Shown here: positions 52,972 through 61,254 of the stretch, piece after piece
How the letters are laid out: each line of letters begins with the position of its first letter
Numbering within the stretch: position 1 is the stretch's first letter
Source: UBA2588 sp964343075
GTDB taxonomy: Bacteria > Chloroflexota > Dehalococcoidia > Lucifugimonadales > UBA3495
DNA: 64,000 nt
NCBI GenBank assembly: GCA_964343075.1
Contig: CAYFGT010000008.1
Span: forward strand, 1-64,000
Reading direction: 5' to 3'
Translations under genes and position numbers: made by a program
Notes under the pieces: model-generated
What the model was told of the DNA's origin: nothing
Seen by the model: the letters and a program-made list of their open reading frames with translations, nothing else
Database searches by the model: none

Positions 52972-54138
52972 ATGGGGATCGCTAGCAGAATGAGTTTGCT
53001 TGGAACAGAAACCGCATTCGAGGTTCTGATGAAGGCTAGAAATTTAGAAGCTCAAGGTAAAGAAATAGTACATCTTGAAATTGGCGAACCTGATTTTGAC
53101 ACACCTCGTCATATAGTTGATGCAGGTGTCCAAGCGTTACAGGATGGCTTCACTCATTATGGACCTACCCCAGGGTTACCGCAATTGAGAGAAGCGATTT
53201 CAGCCAACAGTGAAAAAGTTAGAGGTATCACCACTGACCCTAATACTGTTGTAGTTACTCCTGGAGCAAAACCCATTATGTTTTATGTCATATTGGCGCT
53301 TGCTGAACCTGGAATGGAGGTAATATACCCTAATCCTGGTTTCCCTATTTATGAGTCAATGATTAAATTTTCAGGAGCCACTCCGGTTCCAATGCAATTA
53401 TTAGAAGAATCAGGGTATCATCCTGATCTTAATGATTTAAAAAGCAAGATTAATGATAAGACTAGTCTGATCATATTAAATTCGCCAGAGAATCCTTGTG
53501 GCTCGGCTCTTAGTTCAGATGAGCTAAATTCCATAGCTGATATGGTTAAAGAACACCCTAATTTATATGTCATGGCTGATGAAATATATAAAGATATCCT
53601 ATATACAGGCGAGCATTCTAGTATAGCTGCAATAGATGGAATGCAAGAAAGAACAGTAATACTTGATGGTTTCTCAAAAAGTTATGCTATGACGGGCTGG
53701 AGATTGGGGTATGGGATAATGCCTCCTGAATTAGTGCCACATATAGTTAAATTAGCTGTCAACAGTGTGTCTTGCGCAGCATCATTTTCACAGATTGCAG
53801 CTATTTCTGCACTAGAAGGATCTCAAGAGGAAGTTTTGGGTATGGCCCAGGAATTTTCTGAACGCAAAAGTTTAATTGTAGAAGGGTTGCGAAGTATTAA
53901 AGGTATTAGGTGTCCTGAGCCAGAAGGAGCTTTTTACGTCTTTCCTAATATTTCCGATACTGGGTTAACTAGTAATGAATTTGAAGACAGGGCGCTTAAT
54001 GAAGCAGGAGTAGCGTTACTAGCGGGTTCAGCATTTGGCGGATACGGAGAGGGGTATGTGAGGTTATCTTATGCTAATTCTAAAGAGAATATTAATATTG
54101 CTATTCAAAATTTAGATAAGTTTGTGAATTCATTGTGA
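52972..54138 (+). CDS. Class I/II aminotransferase (aspartate aminotransferase-like)
   Basis: A fold-type I PLP enzyme of 388 residues. It has LEIGEPDFDTPRHI, the NSPENPCG block, ADEIYKDILYTG and the PLP Lys in LDGFSKSYAMTGWRLGY. Aspartate, alanine or an aromatic amino acid may be the donor. It is 33 bases after argG in the same direction and could supply aspartate to ArgG, an inference. Confidence 0.88.
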   Translation: MGIASRMSLLGTETAFEVLMKARNLEAQGKEIVHLEIGEPDFDTPRHIVDAGVQALQDGFTHYGPTPGLPQLREAISANSEKVRGITTDPNTVVVTPGAKPIMFYVILALAEPGMEVIYPNPGFPIYESMIKFSGATPVPMQLLEESGYHPDLNDLKSKINDKTSLIILNSPENPCGSALSSDELNSIADMVKEHPNLYVMADEIYKDILYTGEHSSIAAIDGMQERTVILDGFSKSYAMTGWRLGYGIMPPELVPHIVKLAVNSVSCAASFSQIAAISALEGSQEEVLGMAQEFSERKSLIVEGLRSIKGIRCPEPEGAFYVFPNISDTGLTSNEFEDRALNEAGVALLAGSAFGGYGEGYVRLSYANSKENINIAIQNLDKFVNSL

Positions 54139-54176
54139 TCAGAATTTATATTCGGTTTAAAATAGCGTAGGTAGTT

Positions 54177-55289
54177 ATGGAGTTTGGATTAACAGAATTT
54201 CAACAAATGATTAGTAATAGTTCTGACGAGTTTTTGGCTCAAGAATGTCAGATGGAATATGTTCGTGAAATGGAAACAGATTCTGTAGGATGTACAGATG
54301 TTTTTTGGTCTCAAATTGTAGGACAGGGATGGACAGGAATTGGAATTCCTGAAGAATATGGAGGAACAGGGGGGGATTTTTTAGATTTGGCGGTTCTTCT
54401 GGAGAACACAGGCAAGTATCTGATGCCTGGACCGCTCTTTTCCACTGTCATTCTTGGCGCATTGACAATATTGGATTCCGGCTCGGATCAACAGAAATCT
54501 GAATGGTTACCGCAAATCAGTGCAGGTACATTGTTAGTCACTATGGCTTTGCTGGAAGAATCCAACAGTTATGACTGGAAAGATGTTCAGACTACGGCCC
54601 AGCTTGAAGGTGGCAAGTATCGGATATGTGGTAATAAATTGTTTGTACCATATGCACATACAGCAGGATTAATTATAATCCCTGCCAAGACGGAGAATGA
54701 CAACATAAGCCTATTTGCTGTTGATCCGAATCAGAACGGTGTGACTGTACGCCCGATGGATATAATGTCATCTGACAAAAATAGTACAGTTCAATTGGAT
54801 GATGTAGTTATAGAAGAAACTTCTATGTTAGGAGAACTAAATTCTGGGGGAGTTTTTTTTGACCGAACTTTTATACGGGCAGTGATTGCAAAATGCGTGC
54901 AAATGACAGGCAGTTTATCTGCATGTTTGGATATAACGTTGGATTATGTTAAGCAACGTAGTCAGTTTGGGCGTTCAATTGGAACCTTTCAGGCTATTCA
55001 GCATCATTGTTCCAATATGGCGATCGATCTTGAAGGTAGTCGGCATGTTGCTTATCAAGCTGCCTGGGCTCTATCGAATAATATTGATGCTAGTAATAGT
55101 GCGCACCTTGCCAAGGCTTGGATCAATGATGCCACTCAAAGGATTAGCACATTAGCTCATCAATCGCATGGCGCAATAGGTTTTACTCATGATTACGATT
55201 TGCAAATGCATACAAGATGGTTAAAATCACAAGAACTACTTTATGGTAACAATCATTACCATAAAGAGAAATATTTGAATATTATTTAG
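54177..55289 (+). CDS. Acyl-CoA dehydrogenase (FadE-like, small-subunit type)
   Basis: A 370-residue acyl-CoA dehydrogenase. Visible blocks are GIPEEYGGTGGDFLDLAVLLE, then VKQRSQFGRSIGTFQAIQHH, with a C-terminal GAIGFTHDYDLQMHTRW. The central strand is short and the usual EPxxGSD loop is diverged (LEESNSYDW), like the non-catalytic or weakly catalytic partner in heteromeric steroid-type dehydrogenases. The catalytic partner could be the gene at 57591-58769. Confidence 0.83.
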   Translation: MEFGLTEFQQMISNSSDEFLAQECQMEYVREMETDSVGCTDVFWSQIVGQGWTGIGIPEEYGGTGGDFLDLAVLLENTGKYLMPGPLFSTVILGALTILDSGSDQQKSEWLPQISAGTLLVTMALLEESNSYDWKDVQTTAQLEGGKYRICGNKLFVPYAHTAGLIIIPAKTENDNISLFAVDPNQNGVTVRPMDIMSSDKNSTVQLDDVVIEETSMLGELNSGGVFFDRTFIRAVIAKCVQMTGSLSACLDITLDYVKQRSQFGRSIGTFQAIQHHCSNMAIDLEGSRHVAYQAAWALSNNIDASNSAHLAKAWINDATQRISTLAHQSHGAIGFTHDYDLQMHTRWLKSQELLYGNNHYHKEKYLNII

Positions 55290-55298
55290 AGGATGATT

Positions 55299-55640
55299 AT
55301 GGCTGAATGTGTTTTTTGTAATATAGTTAGGGACACTACTAATGATAATATCATTTACAAAGATGACAAAGTAATTGTTATAAAAGATATTAACCCCCAG
55401 GCAAAAGTCCATTTGTTGATTATCCCTATGATGTGCCTTAAGTCCTTAGCATATATAGGGCCTGGCCAGGTTCCAATTATGGGTCATTTGTTTGTGGTAG
55501 CAGAGGAAATGGCACGTAGAGAAGGAATAACGAAGAGCGGATATAGGATTGTGATGAATCAAGGTGATGATGCCGGCCAACAAATAGCTCACTTGCATTT
55601 GCATTTACTTGGAGGGCAATCACTAGCCGCCATGGGCTAA
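55299..55640 (+). CDS. HIT-family nucleotide hydrolase (HinT-like)
   Basis: A 113-residue histidine-triad protein with AECVFCNIVRDT at the N-terminus and the triad HLHLHLLGG near the C-terminus. The family cleaves AMP-linked phosphoramidates or dinucleoside polyphosphates. ATG 55299 has AGAGG 6 bases upstream. It is followed by the yqeK gene at 4 bases. Confidence 0.93.
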   Translation: MAECVFCNIVRDTTNDNIIYKDDKVIVIKDINPQAKVHLLIIPMMCLKSLAYIGPGQVPIMGHLFVVAEEMARREGITKSGYRIVMNQGDDAGQQIAHLHLHLLGGQSLAAMG

Positions 55641-55644
55641 TGTT

Positions 55645-56211
55645 GTGGATTCACTAGAAAAATTCATAAACAGCACTGTAGAACATATGCCTAAGGGTAT
55701 GCAAAGCCATATTGGTACTGTTGTTGATATCGCTTTGGAGTTGTCAGATATCTATCAATGTAATTCAGGAGAAGTATATTTGGCCGCAAAAGGTCATGAT
55801 ATTGCTCGGCTTATTCCTCCACATATTTTGATTGAAATGTCTCAAGAGTATGGTATACATATATGCCAAGTAGAGAGAGACATCCCTATGTTATTGCATG
55901 GTCCCGTGGGAGCTAATATGCTGTCAGAACACATGAAACATTTTAACAAGTCAATTTTTGAAGCAGTGTATTGGCATACCACAGGGAAGTATGAAATAGA
56001 TGATGTAGGGAAAATTGTATTTTTGGCGGATAAATTAGATCCGATGAAAGGGACGCGCTATCCATATCAGCGTCTTTTGCATGATATTGCTCGGAAGAAT
56101 CTTGATAAAGCAATGAAAGAATTTTTGGACAGAGAGGTTATATCATTAATAAATCAAGGGAATTTGGTACATCCTGAAATGTTAGCGGCGAGAAACGCAT
56201 ACAGTAGATAG
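55645..56211 (+). CDS. yqeK: YqeK-type HD hydrolase (diadenosine tetraphosphatase)
   Basis: A 188-residue HD-domain protein of the YqeK family, symmetric Ap4A hydrolases. His/Asp ligands are in SHIGTVVDIA, AAKGHDIARL, LLHGPVGA, YWHTTGK and FLADKLDPMKG. YqeK is usually encoded beside nadD; here it is with a HIT gene instead. GTG start without a clear ribosome binding site, 4 bases after the HIT gene, suggesting coupling. Confidence 0.85.
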   Translation: MDSLEKFINSTVEHMPKGMQSHIGTVVDIALELSDIYQCNSGEVYLAAKGHDIARLIPPHILIEMSQEYGIHICQVERDIPMLLHGPVGANMLSEHMKHFNKSIFEAVYWHTTGKYEIDDVGKIVFLADKLDPMKGTRYPYQRLLHDIARKNLDKAMKEFLDREVISLINQGNLVHPEMLAARNAYSR

Positions 56212-56218
56212 CGGGCAT

Positions 56219-57052
56219 TTATTTTGATTTAAAATTTGGGGGTCTTTTGTCCACAAAAGATTTAGTCGCTTCTTGGAAGTCTTCAGTTTCGTGTAATCGT
56301 AACGGTTGTAAATATAAATCCGCATTGATAGCCGGAATTATCCATTGATTGCGAGATAGCCTAACTCCTGAGCGAGCGGCTAACGGAGGCGTCCCTACAA
56401 TTCTAGAAGCTAATTCCTCCGCCTCTTTCATTACTTTTTCGAGTACGCGGTTACTTGATTCTTTTTTGTCCGTTGATTGCGAGGTAGATGAAATTGTATC
56501 TACCAAGCGATTTATGAATCCTAAATCGTAAAGACGTTGAGCTTGAATTGGTTCACCTGTTATTAGCATCTCTGTAATTACTTTTGATGGCATAAAAGCA
56601 TTCATTTTTGCCCATACATGGCCTCCCGGTAGACCTCGTTTGGTTTCGGTTATACCGAATTGTGCATCTGCAGAAGCTACTACAAGGTCGCTTTCGGCGG
56701 CTATGAGCATTCCTGCTCCAAGTGCATATCCATGAACGGCTGCGATAGTGGGCTTCCAGTTAATTGTTCGGCCTAAATAACTTTCGGGGTTAGCACCTTT
56801 AGTCCTAGTAGCTTTTTGTACGTCAGTCATGCCAGCGAATTTCTGCTTGATATCTGCACCTGCGCAAAAACATCTCCCTGTCCCAGAAATTATGGCAACC
56901 CAAGCTTTATCATCCATATCGAATTCCAGGAGAGCATCGTGAAAGTCTTGTTCGAATTGGAAATTGACGGCATTTAAAGAATTGGGTCGATTAAACGTAA
57001 TATATCCTATCTTCTCTTTTCTAGTGTAAGACATTGTTTCATATTTGCTCAT
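56219..57052 (-). CDS. Enoyl-CoA hydratase/isomerase
   Basis: A crotonase-fold enzyme of 277 residues. The oxyanion-hole segments are FCAGADIKQKFAG and AVHGYALGAGMLIAAESDLV; the second catalytic block reads FGITETKRGLPGG. The catalytic Glu pair of true hydratases is only partly visible, so isomerase or hydrolase activity is possible. It could act after the neighbouring acyl-CoA dehydrogenases. Start ATG 57052; an AGGTGG ribosome binding site lies upstream. Confidence 0.88.
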   Translation of the reverse strand: MSKYETMSYTRKEKIGYITFNRPNSLNAVNFQFEQDFHDALLEFDMDDKAWVAIISGTGRCFCAGADIKQKFAGMTDVQKATRTKGANPESYLGRTINWKPTIAAVHGYALGAGMLIAAESDLVVASADAQFGITETKRGLPGGHVWAKMNAFMPSKVITEMLITGEPIQAQRLYDLGFINRLVDTISSTSQSTDKKESSNRVLEKVMKEAEELASRIVGTPPLAARSGVRLSRNQWIIPAINADLYLQPLRLHETEDFQEATKSFVDKRPPNFKSK

Positions 57053-57081
57053 TAGACCACCTCAAATTAATCGGAAAACTA

Positions 57082-57093
57082 CCATATATATGG
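57082..57093. promoter_or_regulatory. 12-bp palindrome upstream of the crotonase gene
   Basis: CCATATATATGG is a perfect palindrome in the 209-base divergent spacer, 29 bases upstream of the crotonase start. It may be an operator or simply AT-rich sequence. Confidence 0.25.
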
Positions 57094-57207
57094 ATTTTAT
57101 CACTTATATACGCAATATATGGGAAATTTGAGTAAAAAGGTATTGATATTTATTGCAGTTAGTAGACATAACAGGCATAGTAGCGATAAGAGTAATTTTG
57201 GTGGCTG

Positions 57208-57236
57208 ATACCTATTGTTGATTAGAGCATAGGTAT
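57208..57236. promoter_or_regulatory. Inverted repeat before the Cys4-HTH gene
   Basis: ATACCTAT (57208-57215) and ATAGGTAT (57229-57236) are perfect 8-bp arms, 13 bases apart, ending 25 bases before the regulator's start. An autoregulatory site is plausible. Confidence 0.35.
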
Positions 57237-57261
57237 TGTGAAATTAGTGGAGGTGTGAGGA

Positions 57262-57594
57262 ATGACGACTTTTGATAATGACATAAAAGGTTTTGAAGGA
57301 TCGCAAGAATTCTTTCATTATGAAGATACGGGTTGTGAGATATCTACATCTTGCTTGACATGCCCTTTACCGCAATGCAAATACGATGATCCGGTCTGGT
57401 TTCAGAAGTGTCAACGATTAGCTAAAGACATGAAAGTGATCAGGGCTATGCAGAAGGAAGAACTTACTGTAGAAGAAGCTGCTGCCAAGTTCGATGTTAC
57501 TGTCAGGACCATTTTTAGAATTATGCGTAGGTTTAAAGACTCTAATTTAGAGATTGATCCAGAAGAATTGGAAATATTTGCAGCTACAGTTTAA
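57262..57594 (+). CDS. Small Cys4 helix-turn-helix regulator
   Basis: A 110-residue protein with cysteines at 25, 31, 34 and 39 (CEISTSCLTCPLPQC), plus Cys50, followed by a helix-turn-helix at about 66-92 (LTVEEAAAKFDVTVRTIFRIMRR). The cysteine group may bind zinc or an Fe-S cluster and so sense metal or redox state. I do not recognise a named family. It is divergent from the crotonase gene and has an inverted repeat before it. It overlaps the convergent acyl-CoA dehydrogenase gene by 4 bases. Confidence 0.72.
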   Translation: MTTFDNDIKGFEGSQEFFHYEDTGCEISTSCLTCPLPQCKYDDPVWFQKCQRLAKDMKVIRAMQKEELTVEEAAAKFDVTVRTIFRIMRRFKDSNLEIDPEELEIFAATV

Positions 57595-58769
57595 CCTCGG
57601 GGTAATTCTAGTCCTCTACCTGCAATAATGTTCCTTTGTACTTCTGAGGTGCCGGCTGCAATTTTATGAGAGAAGCTAATCATCCAGTTTTCTTGGATTC
57701 TGCCTAGTAGAGGAGCGTACGAGTCATCTTTTTTTAATGTTCCGTGGGGGCCAAGAATCTCTAAACATGAGTTAGTTACTTTTTGTAAGGTTTCACTTCC
57801 AAAAACCTTGCTGATGGAGGCCTCTTTGGTTGGTATAAGGCCTTGTTCTTGCATATAGGCTACGTTATAGGCCATTAATCTTGCTACCTCGCATTCCATA
57901 TATCGTTGTGCCAATAGGTCTTGTACCCAAGAGAGGTCAATTAGTTTTCTCCCTCCACTGGTAGGTGTATGTTGGGAATAGTCTTTGATATCATCTAGTA
58001 GTCGCCTCCCGATTGCTGAGTAATCAATCCCGGATCTTTCAAAATCTAATAGAGTAACAGCCACATACCAGCCTCTGTTTACTTCTCCTACCACATTTTG
58101 AGCCGGAACTCTTACATCATCAAAGATTACTTGGTTAAATTCACTGCCAGTTGTCATGTCTTTGATGGGTTTAACTTCGATACCGGGAGTATTCATGTTA
58201 ACAAGTATGAAGCTTATACCTCTATGTTTAGGGGCGTCCATATCAGTTCTTGCTAAACACATAATCCAGTCAGCTCTATGCGCTAAAGTGGTCCATATTT
58301 TTGAACCATTGATAACATATTCGTCTCCATCTAGAACTGCTCTAGTGCTTAACGATGCTAAATCAGATCCAGATTCGGGTTCACTATACCCTTGACACCA
58401 CTGGACTTCTCCTCGTGCCACGGGAGGAAGGAATTCTGCTTTTTGCTCTTCAGAGCCATGAACCATTAGGGTTGGGGCGAACATCCTAACCCCAAAAATA
58501 TCCCTTCCTGGGGCGCGGAGATAGGCTAGTTCCTCATTGTAGATAGCAGTCCGAATGGGCGAAACATCCAGCCCGCCATATTCTTTGGGCCAATGCATTG
58601 TCAGCCAACCTTTGTCAGCCAATTTTCGGCGAAAATCCATTGTTTTGTCCCAGTCCCAGTTTTCAGGCCATCTTCCTAGTCCTTCCCAGTCGGGAGGTAA
58701 TTCTTGGCTTACGAACTCTCGTAATTCATCTCTAAATTGTAGGTCTTCAGGTGTGAAATTAAAGTCCAA
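57591..58769 (-). CDS. Acyl-CoA dehydrogenase (FadE26-like)
   Basis: A 392-residue dehydrogenase with intact signatures: GYSEPESGSDLASLST for FAD, MTTGSEFNQVIFDDVRVP, and the C-terminal KIAAGTSEVQRNIIAGRGLELPRG. The N-terminal long loop DWEGLGRWPEN is typical of steroid/cholesterol side-chain-type dehydrogenases. It is the best candidate for the active subunit among the three acyl-CoA dehydrogenase genes in the window. Confidence 0.9.
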   Translation of the reverse strand: MDFNFTPEDLQFRDELREFVSQELPPDWEGLGRWPENWDWDKTMDFRRKLADKGWLTMHWPKEYGGLDVSPIRTAIYNEELAYLRAPGRDIFGVRMFAPTLMVHGSEEQKAEFLPPVARGEVQWCQGYSEPESGSDLASLSTRAVLDGDEYVINGSKIWTTLAHRADWIMCLARTDMDAPKHRGISFILVNMNTPGIEVKPIKDMTTGSEFNQVIFDDVRVPAQNVVGEVNRGWYVAVTLLDFERSGIDYSAIGRRLLDDIKDYSQHTPTSGGRKLIDLSWVQDLLAQRYMECEVARLMAYNVAYMQEQGLIPTKEASISKVFGSETLQKVTNSCLEILGPHGTLKKDDSYAPLLGRIQENWMISFSHKIAAGTSEVQRNIIAGRGLELPRG

Positions 58770-58794
58770 TATTGTCTCTCTGGTTAGTTATTAT

Positions 58795-59031
58795 TTATTG
58801 TCCCACTGCTACGCAGGTTACGGTCCTAACGACTCCTTCTATCGTGTGAATTTTTTCTGTGACAATTCCTCCCACAATAGCCATGTCATCTGCTTCTATA
58901 GTGGCGATGATATCATAAGGTCCAGTTACTACATCTACATTACTTATTCCGTTTAATGAATGCAATATGTCTGCGACTTCTCTAGTTTTCCCAACAGCTG
59001 CTTCGATAAGAAGATATGCTTTTGCTAACAT
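58795..59031 (-). CDS. Stand-alone Lrp/AsnC ligand-binding (RAM) domain
   Basis: A 78-residue alpha-beta protein matching the C-terminal ligand-binding domain of Lrp/AsnC regulators (AKAYLLIEAAVGKTREVADI, VTGPYDIIATIEADD). The DNA-binding half is missing, and the spacer upstream shows no HTH frame, so it is a stand-alone RAM protein that may modulate a partner regulator. ATG 59031 has GGGG 6 bases upstream. Confidence 0.85.
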   Translation of the reverse strand: MLAKAYLLIEAAVGKTREVADILHSLNGISNVDVVTGPYDIIATIEADDMAIVGGIVTEKIHTIEGVVRTVTCVAVGQ

Positions 59032-59089
59032 AATAAACCCCATAGTAATTATATTGTTAGATTATACACTGGATATATAGATTTGTTTC

Positions 59090-59119
59090 TTGACATGTCA
59101 AAATTTGTTTTGCTACGAT
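59090..59119 (+). promoter_or_regulatory. Promoter with overlapping palindrome for the prenyl synthase gene
   Basis: TTGACA (59090-59095), 18 bases and TACGAT with a preceding TGC. The -35 is the left half of the perfect palindrome TTGACATGTCAA (59090-59101), a likely repressor site. Confidence 0.5.
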
Positions 59120-59154
59120 TTTCACATATTGGAAGTATGAAATAAGGATCACAT

Positions 59155-60219
59155 TTGAAAAACAGAGCTTTAGCCGAAGACGGCAATGCAACTCCTAAAA
59201 TGTTTGCCAGATATGGCCATTTGATCCAAACTGGACTGTCTTCAAAAATCCCTTATAAACAGGAAAATGAAATTTATGATATGCATGCATATCATATTGG
59301 GCTTGCTGATGCGGAGCAAAAAAGAATAGATCCTGAATTGAATATGGGCAAGTGCTTGCGTCCTACTTTGTGTTTGTTTATATGTGATGCTTTGCGTGGA
59401 AACATAAGTGACTGTGTGAATACAGCTATTTCAATTGAGCTTATCCACAACTTTTCTTTAATACATGACGACATTCAAGATCAAGATATTGAAAGGCGTC
59501 ATAGGGAAACTGTATGGCGTATATGGGGAATTCCTAAAGCGATTATATCTGGTAATGCACTGCATACCTTGGGTGACATAGTGTCTTCTTTGGATGTACA
59601 TGAACAGAATAATATAGACACCCAGATTCATTTGTCCAGATTACTCACCGAGTCTTACATGAAGATGATTATAGGGCAATGTGATGATGTGTCTTTTGAA
59701 ACGCAAGGTCAAGTTTCTGTAGAGAAGTATCTTGATATGATTGCGGGTAAAACTGGCGCATTAATTCAAGGTTCGATCATGATGGGTGCTATGTTCGCAA
59801 CGAATAACCTTGGAATAGCTGAACAATTTGACAGAATAGGATTCTTGTTGGGACAAGCATTTCAAATTAGAGATGATTATTTAGGTATGTGGGGAGATCC
59901 TCAAATCATAGGCAAACCGATTGGCGGAGATTTGTACAGAAAGAAAAAGACTTATCCTGTTATTCATGGGTTTGCCAATGCATCAACGAGTGAACAGTTA
60001 TTATTAAGTGAGTTATATTCTAAACCAGAACTGAATGAATATGATGTTGCCTCAATTATGGAAATTCTTCAGAGCACAGACAGTCAAAATGCAACTTTGG
60101 AGTTCATCCAAGACATCTCTGGACGAGCAAAGGAGAGTTTGGAGAATTTGGAACTTCCTGAATGGGCAATTGAAGAAATGAGTCATTTGATCGATTTTCT
60201 AACGAGTCGAACCAAATGA
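59155..60219 (+). CDS. Polyprenyl/geranylgeranyl diphosphate synthase
   Basis: A trans-prenyltransferase of 354 residues. The first Asp-rich motif is IHDDIQDQD near 103-109; the second is RDDYLGMWGD. GKCLRPTLCLF and the YRKKKTYPVIH lysine block are also typical. The residues before the first motif (ELIHNFSL) suggest a C20 or longer product but this is not certain. TTG start with AAGGA 6 bases upstream. Its stop overlaps the next gene by 4 bases. Confidence 0.88.
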   Translation: MKNRALAEDGNATPKMFARYGHLIQTGLSSKIPYKQENEIYDMHAYHIGLADAEQKRIDPELNMGKCLRPTLCLFICDALRGNISDCVNTAISIELIHNFSLIHDDIQDQDIERRHRETVWRIWGIPKAIISGNALHTLGDIVSSLDVHEQNNIDTQIHLSRLLTESYMKMIIGQCDDVSFETQGQVSVEKYLDMIAGKTGALIQGSIMMGAMFATNNLGIAEQFDRIGFLLGQAFQIRDDYLGMWGDPQIIGKPIGGDLYRKKKTYPVIHGFANASTSEQLLLSELYSKPELNEYDVASIMEILQSTDSQNATLEFIQDISGRAKESLENLELPEWAIEEMSHLIDFLTSRTK

Positions 60220-61253
60220 TAACTGATCAGCGAAATACGACTCTGGGTATAGTTGCAATGAAAAGTCCTTATGTGGAAAGGTTTTTGATGGAACTAGACA
60301 AATTGGGGTTGTATTCTAAGATAGTGGTGATTTGTGAATCATTAGAACCGATTCCGATAAGGAATATGATAGTGGTAAATCAAAGTGTTGAGGCATCATA
60401 TTATTCTGCTTTACGGGAACATCAGGTTGATGTATTGGTACATTTGGGGGTACCTGTGTGTACTTATAAGCTTAGTCATAATGAGGAAATATCTGTTAAA
60501 TTAATGACTGCACTATTAGAAACTTGTGATAATTCAGATATACAGCATTTGGTTTATCTGAGTTCTTCGTGTGTTTATAAACCTTTTAAAGATGACTGGA
60601 ACGCACTTTCCGAAACTGATATCACCTTTTTCCCAACGGATGCTTGCAATGAAAGAATCGCAGAGAATAGGCTTCAGGATTATATTGTAGATAATCCCCA
60701 TATCAATTTGACTCTGTTGAGACCTGCAACGGTTTTAGGACCCTCCTCAGGAGACCTAGATGTATTAGAATCGAATAGCTGGCGGCGTATAGGTATTGCG
60801 AAGTCACTACCTATGCAATTCACACATGAATATGATCTTATTGACTCTATAATTAAGGTTGTAAAAGACAGAGTGGGAGGTATATACAATGTAGCTTCCT
60901 TAGGTGTTATATACCCGCGAGAGATATTAGAGATTACTGGTGGTAAGACATGGAAGTTTCCAAAACATATCCCATTTGTTTTGATGAGTGTGTTGGTTCG
61001 GATATTAACTTTTCATAAATTGACTCGATATGAGTGGTCATTTTTGAGACGTCCACTTATATTGTCCACTGCTAAATTCTGTGAAGAAGTTGGGTTCACG
61101 CCTAAATTTACCTCCACAGATGCTGCGGTAGAGTATCTGTTTTCTAATGATGTATCTTCGTTAGATGTCGATTTAATCAACGACGGTATTATTGACGTAA
61201 AACAGCCAAGAAACGTGCTTAGTCAGTGGATTAGGCGGATATTCCAGCACTAG
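60216..61253 (+). CDS. NAD-dependent epimerase/extended-SDR-like protein
   Basis: A 345-residue protein with extended-SDR features: VYLSSSCVYKP, then TLLRPATVLGPSSGDLD and GGIYNVASLGV. The usual N-terminal TGxxGxxG is not seen (LGIVAMKSPYVERF), and the YxxxK pair is not obvious, so catalysis may be lost or altered. It is coupled to the prenyl synthase by ATGA, hinting at a role in lipid or isoprenoid metabolism. Confidence 0.65.
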   Translation: MITDQRNTTLGIVAMKSPYVERFLMELDKLGLYSKIVVICESLEPIPIRNMIVVNQSVEASYYSALREHQVDVLVHLGVPVCTYKLSHNEEISVKLMTALLETCDNSDIQHLVYLSSSCVYKPFKDDWNALSETDITFFPTDACNERIAENRLQDYIVDNPHINLTLLRPATVLGPSSGDLDVLESNSWRRIGIAKSLPMQFTHEYDLIDSIIKVVKDRVGGIYNVASLGVIYPREILEITGGKTWKFPKHIPFVLMSVLVRILTFHKLTRYEWSFLRRPLILSTAKFCEEVGFTPKFTSTDAAVEYLFSNDVSSLDVDLINDGIIDVKQPRNVLSQWIRRIFQH

Positions 61254-61254
61254 A

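Noticed and set aside
59441..59450. A perfect TTATCCACA DnaA box.
   Set aside because: It encodes the conserved Leu-Ile-His-Asn of the prenyl synthase, stands alone and is far from the skew switch.
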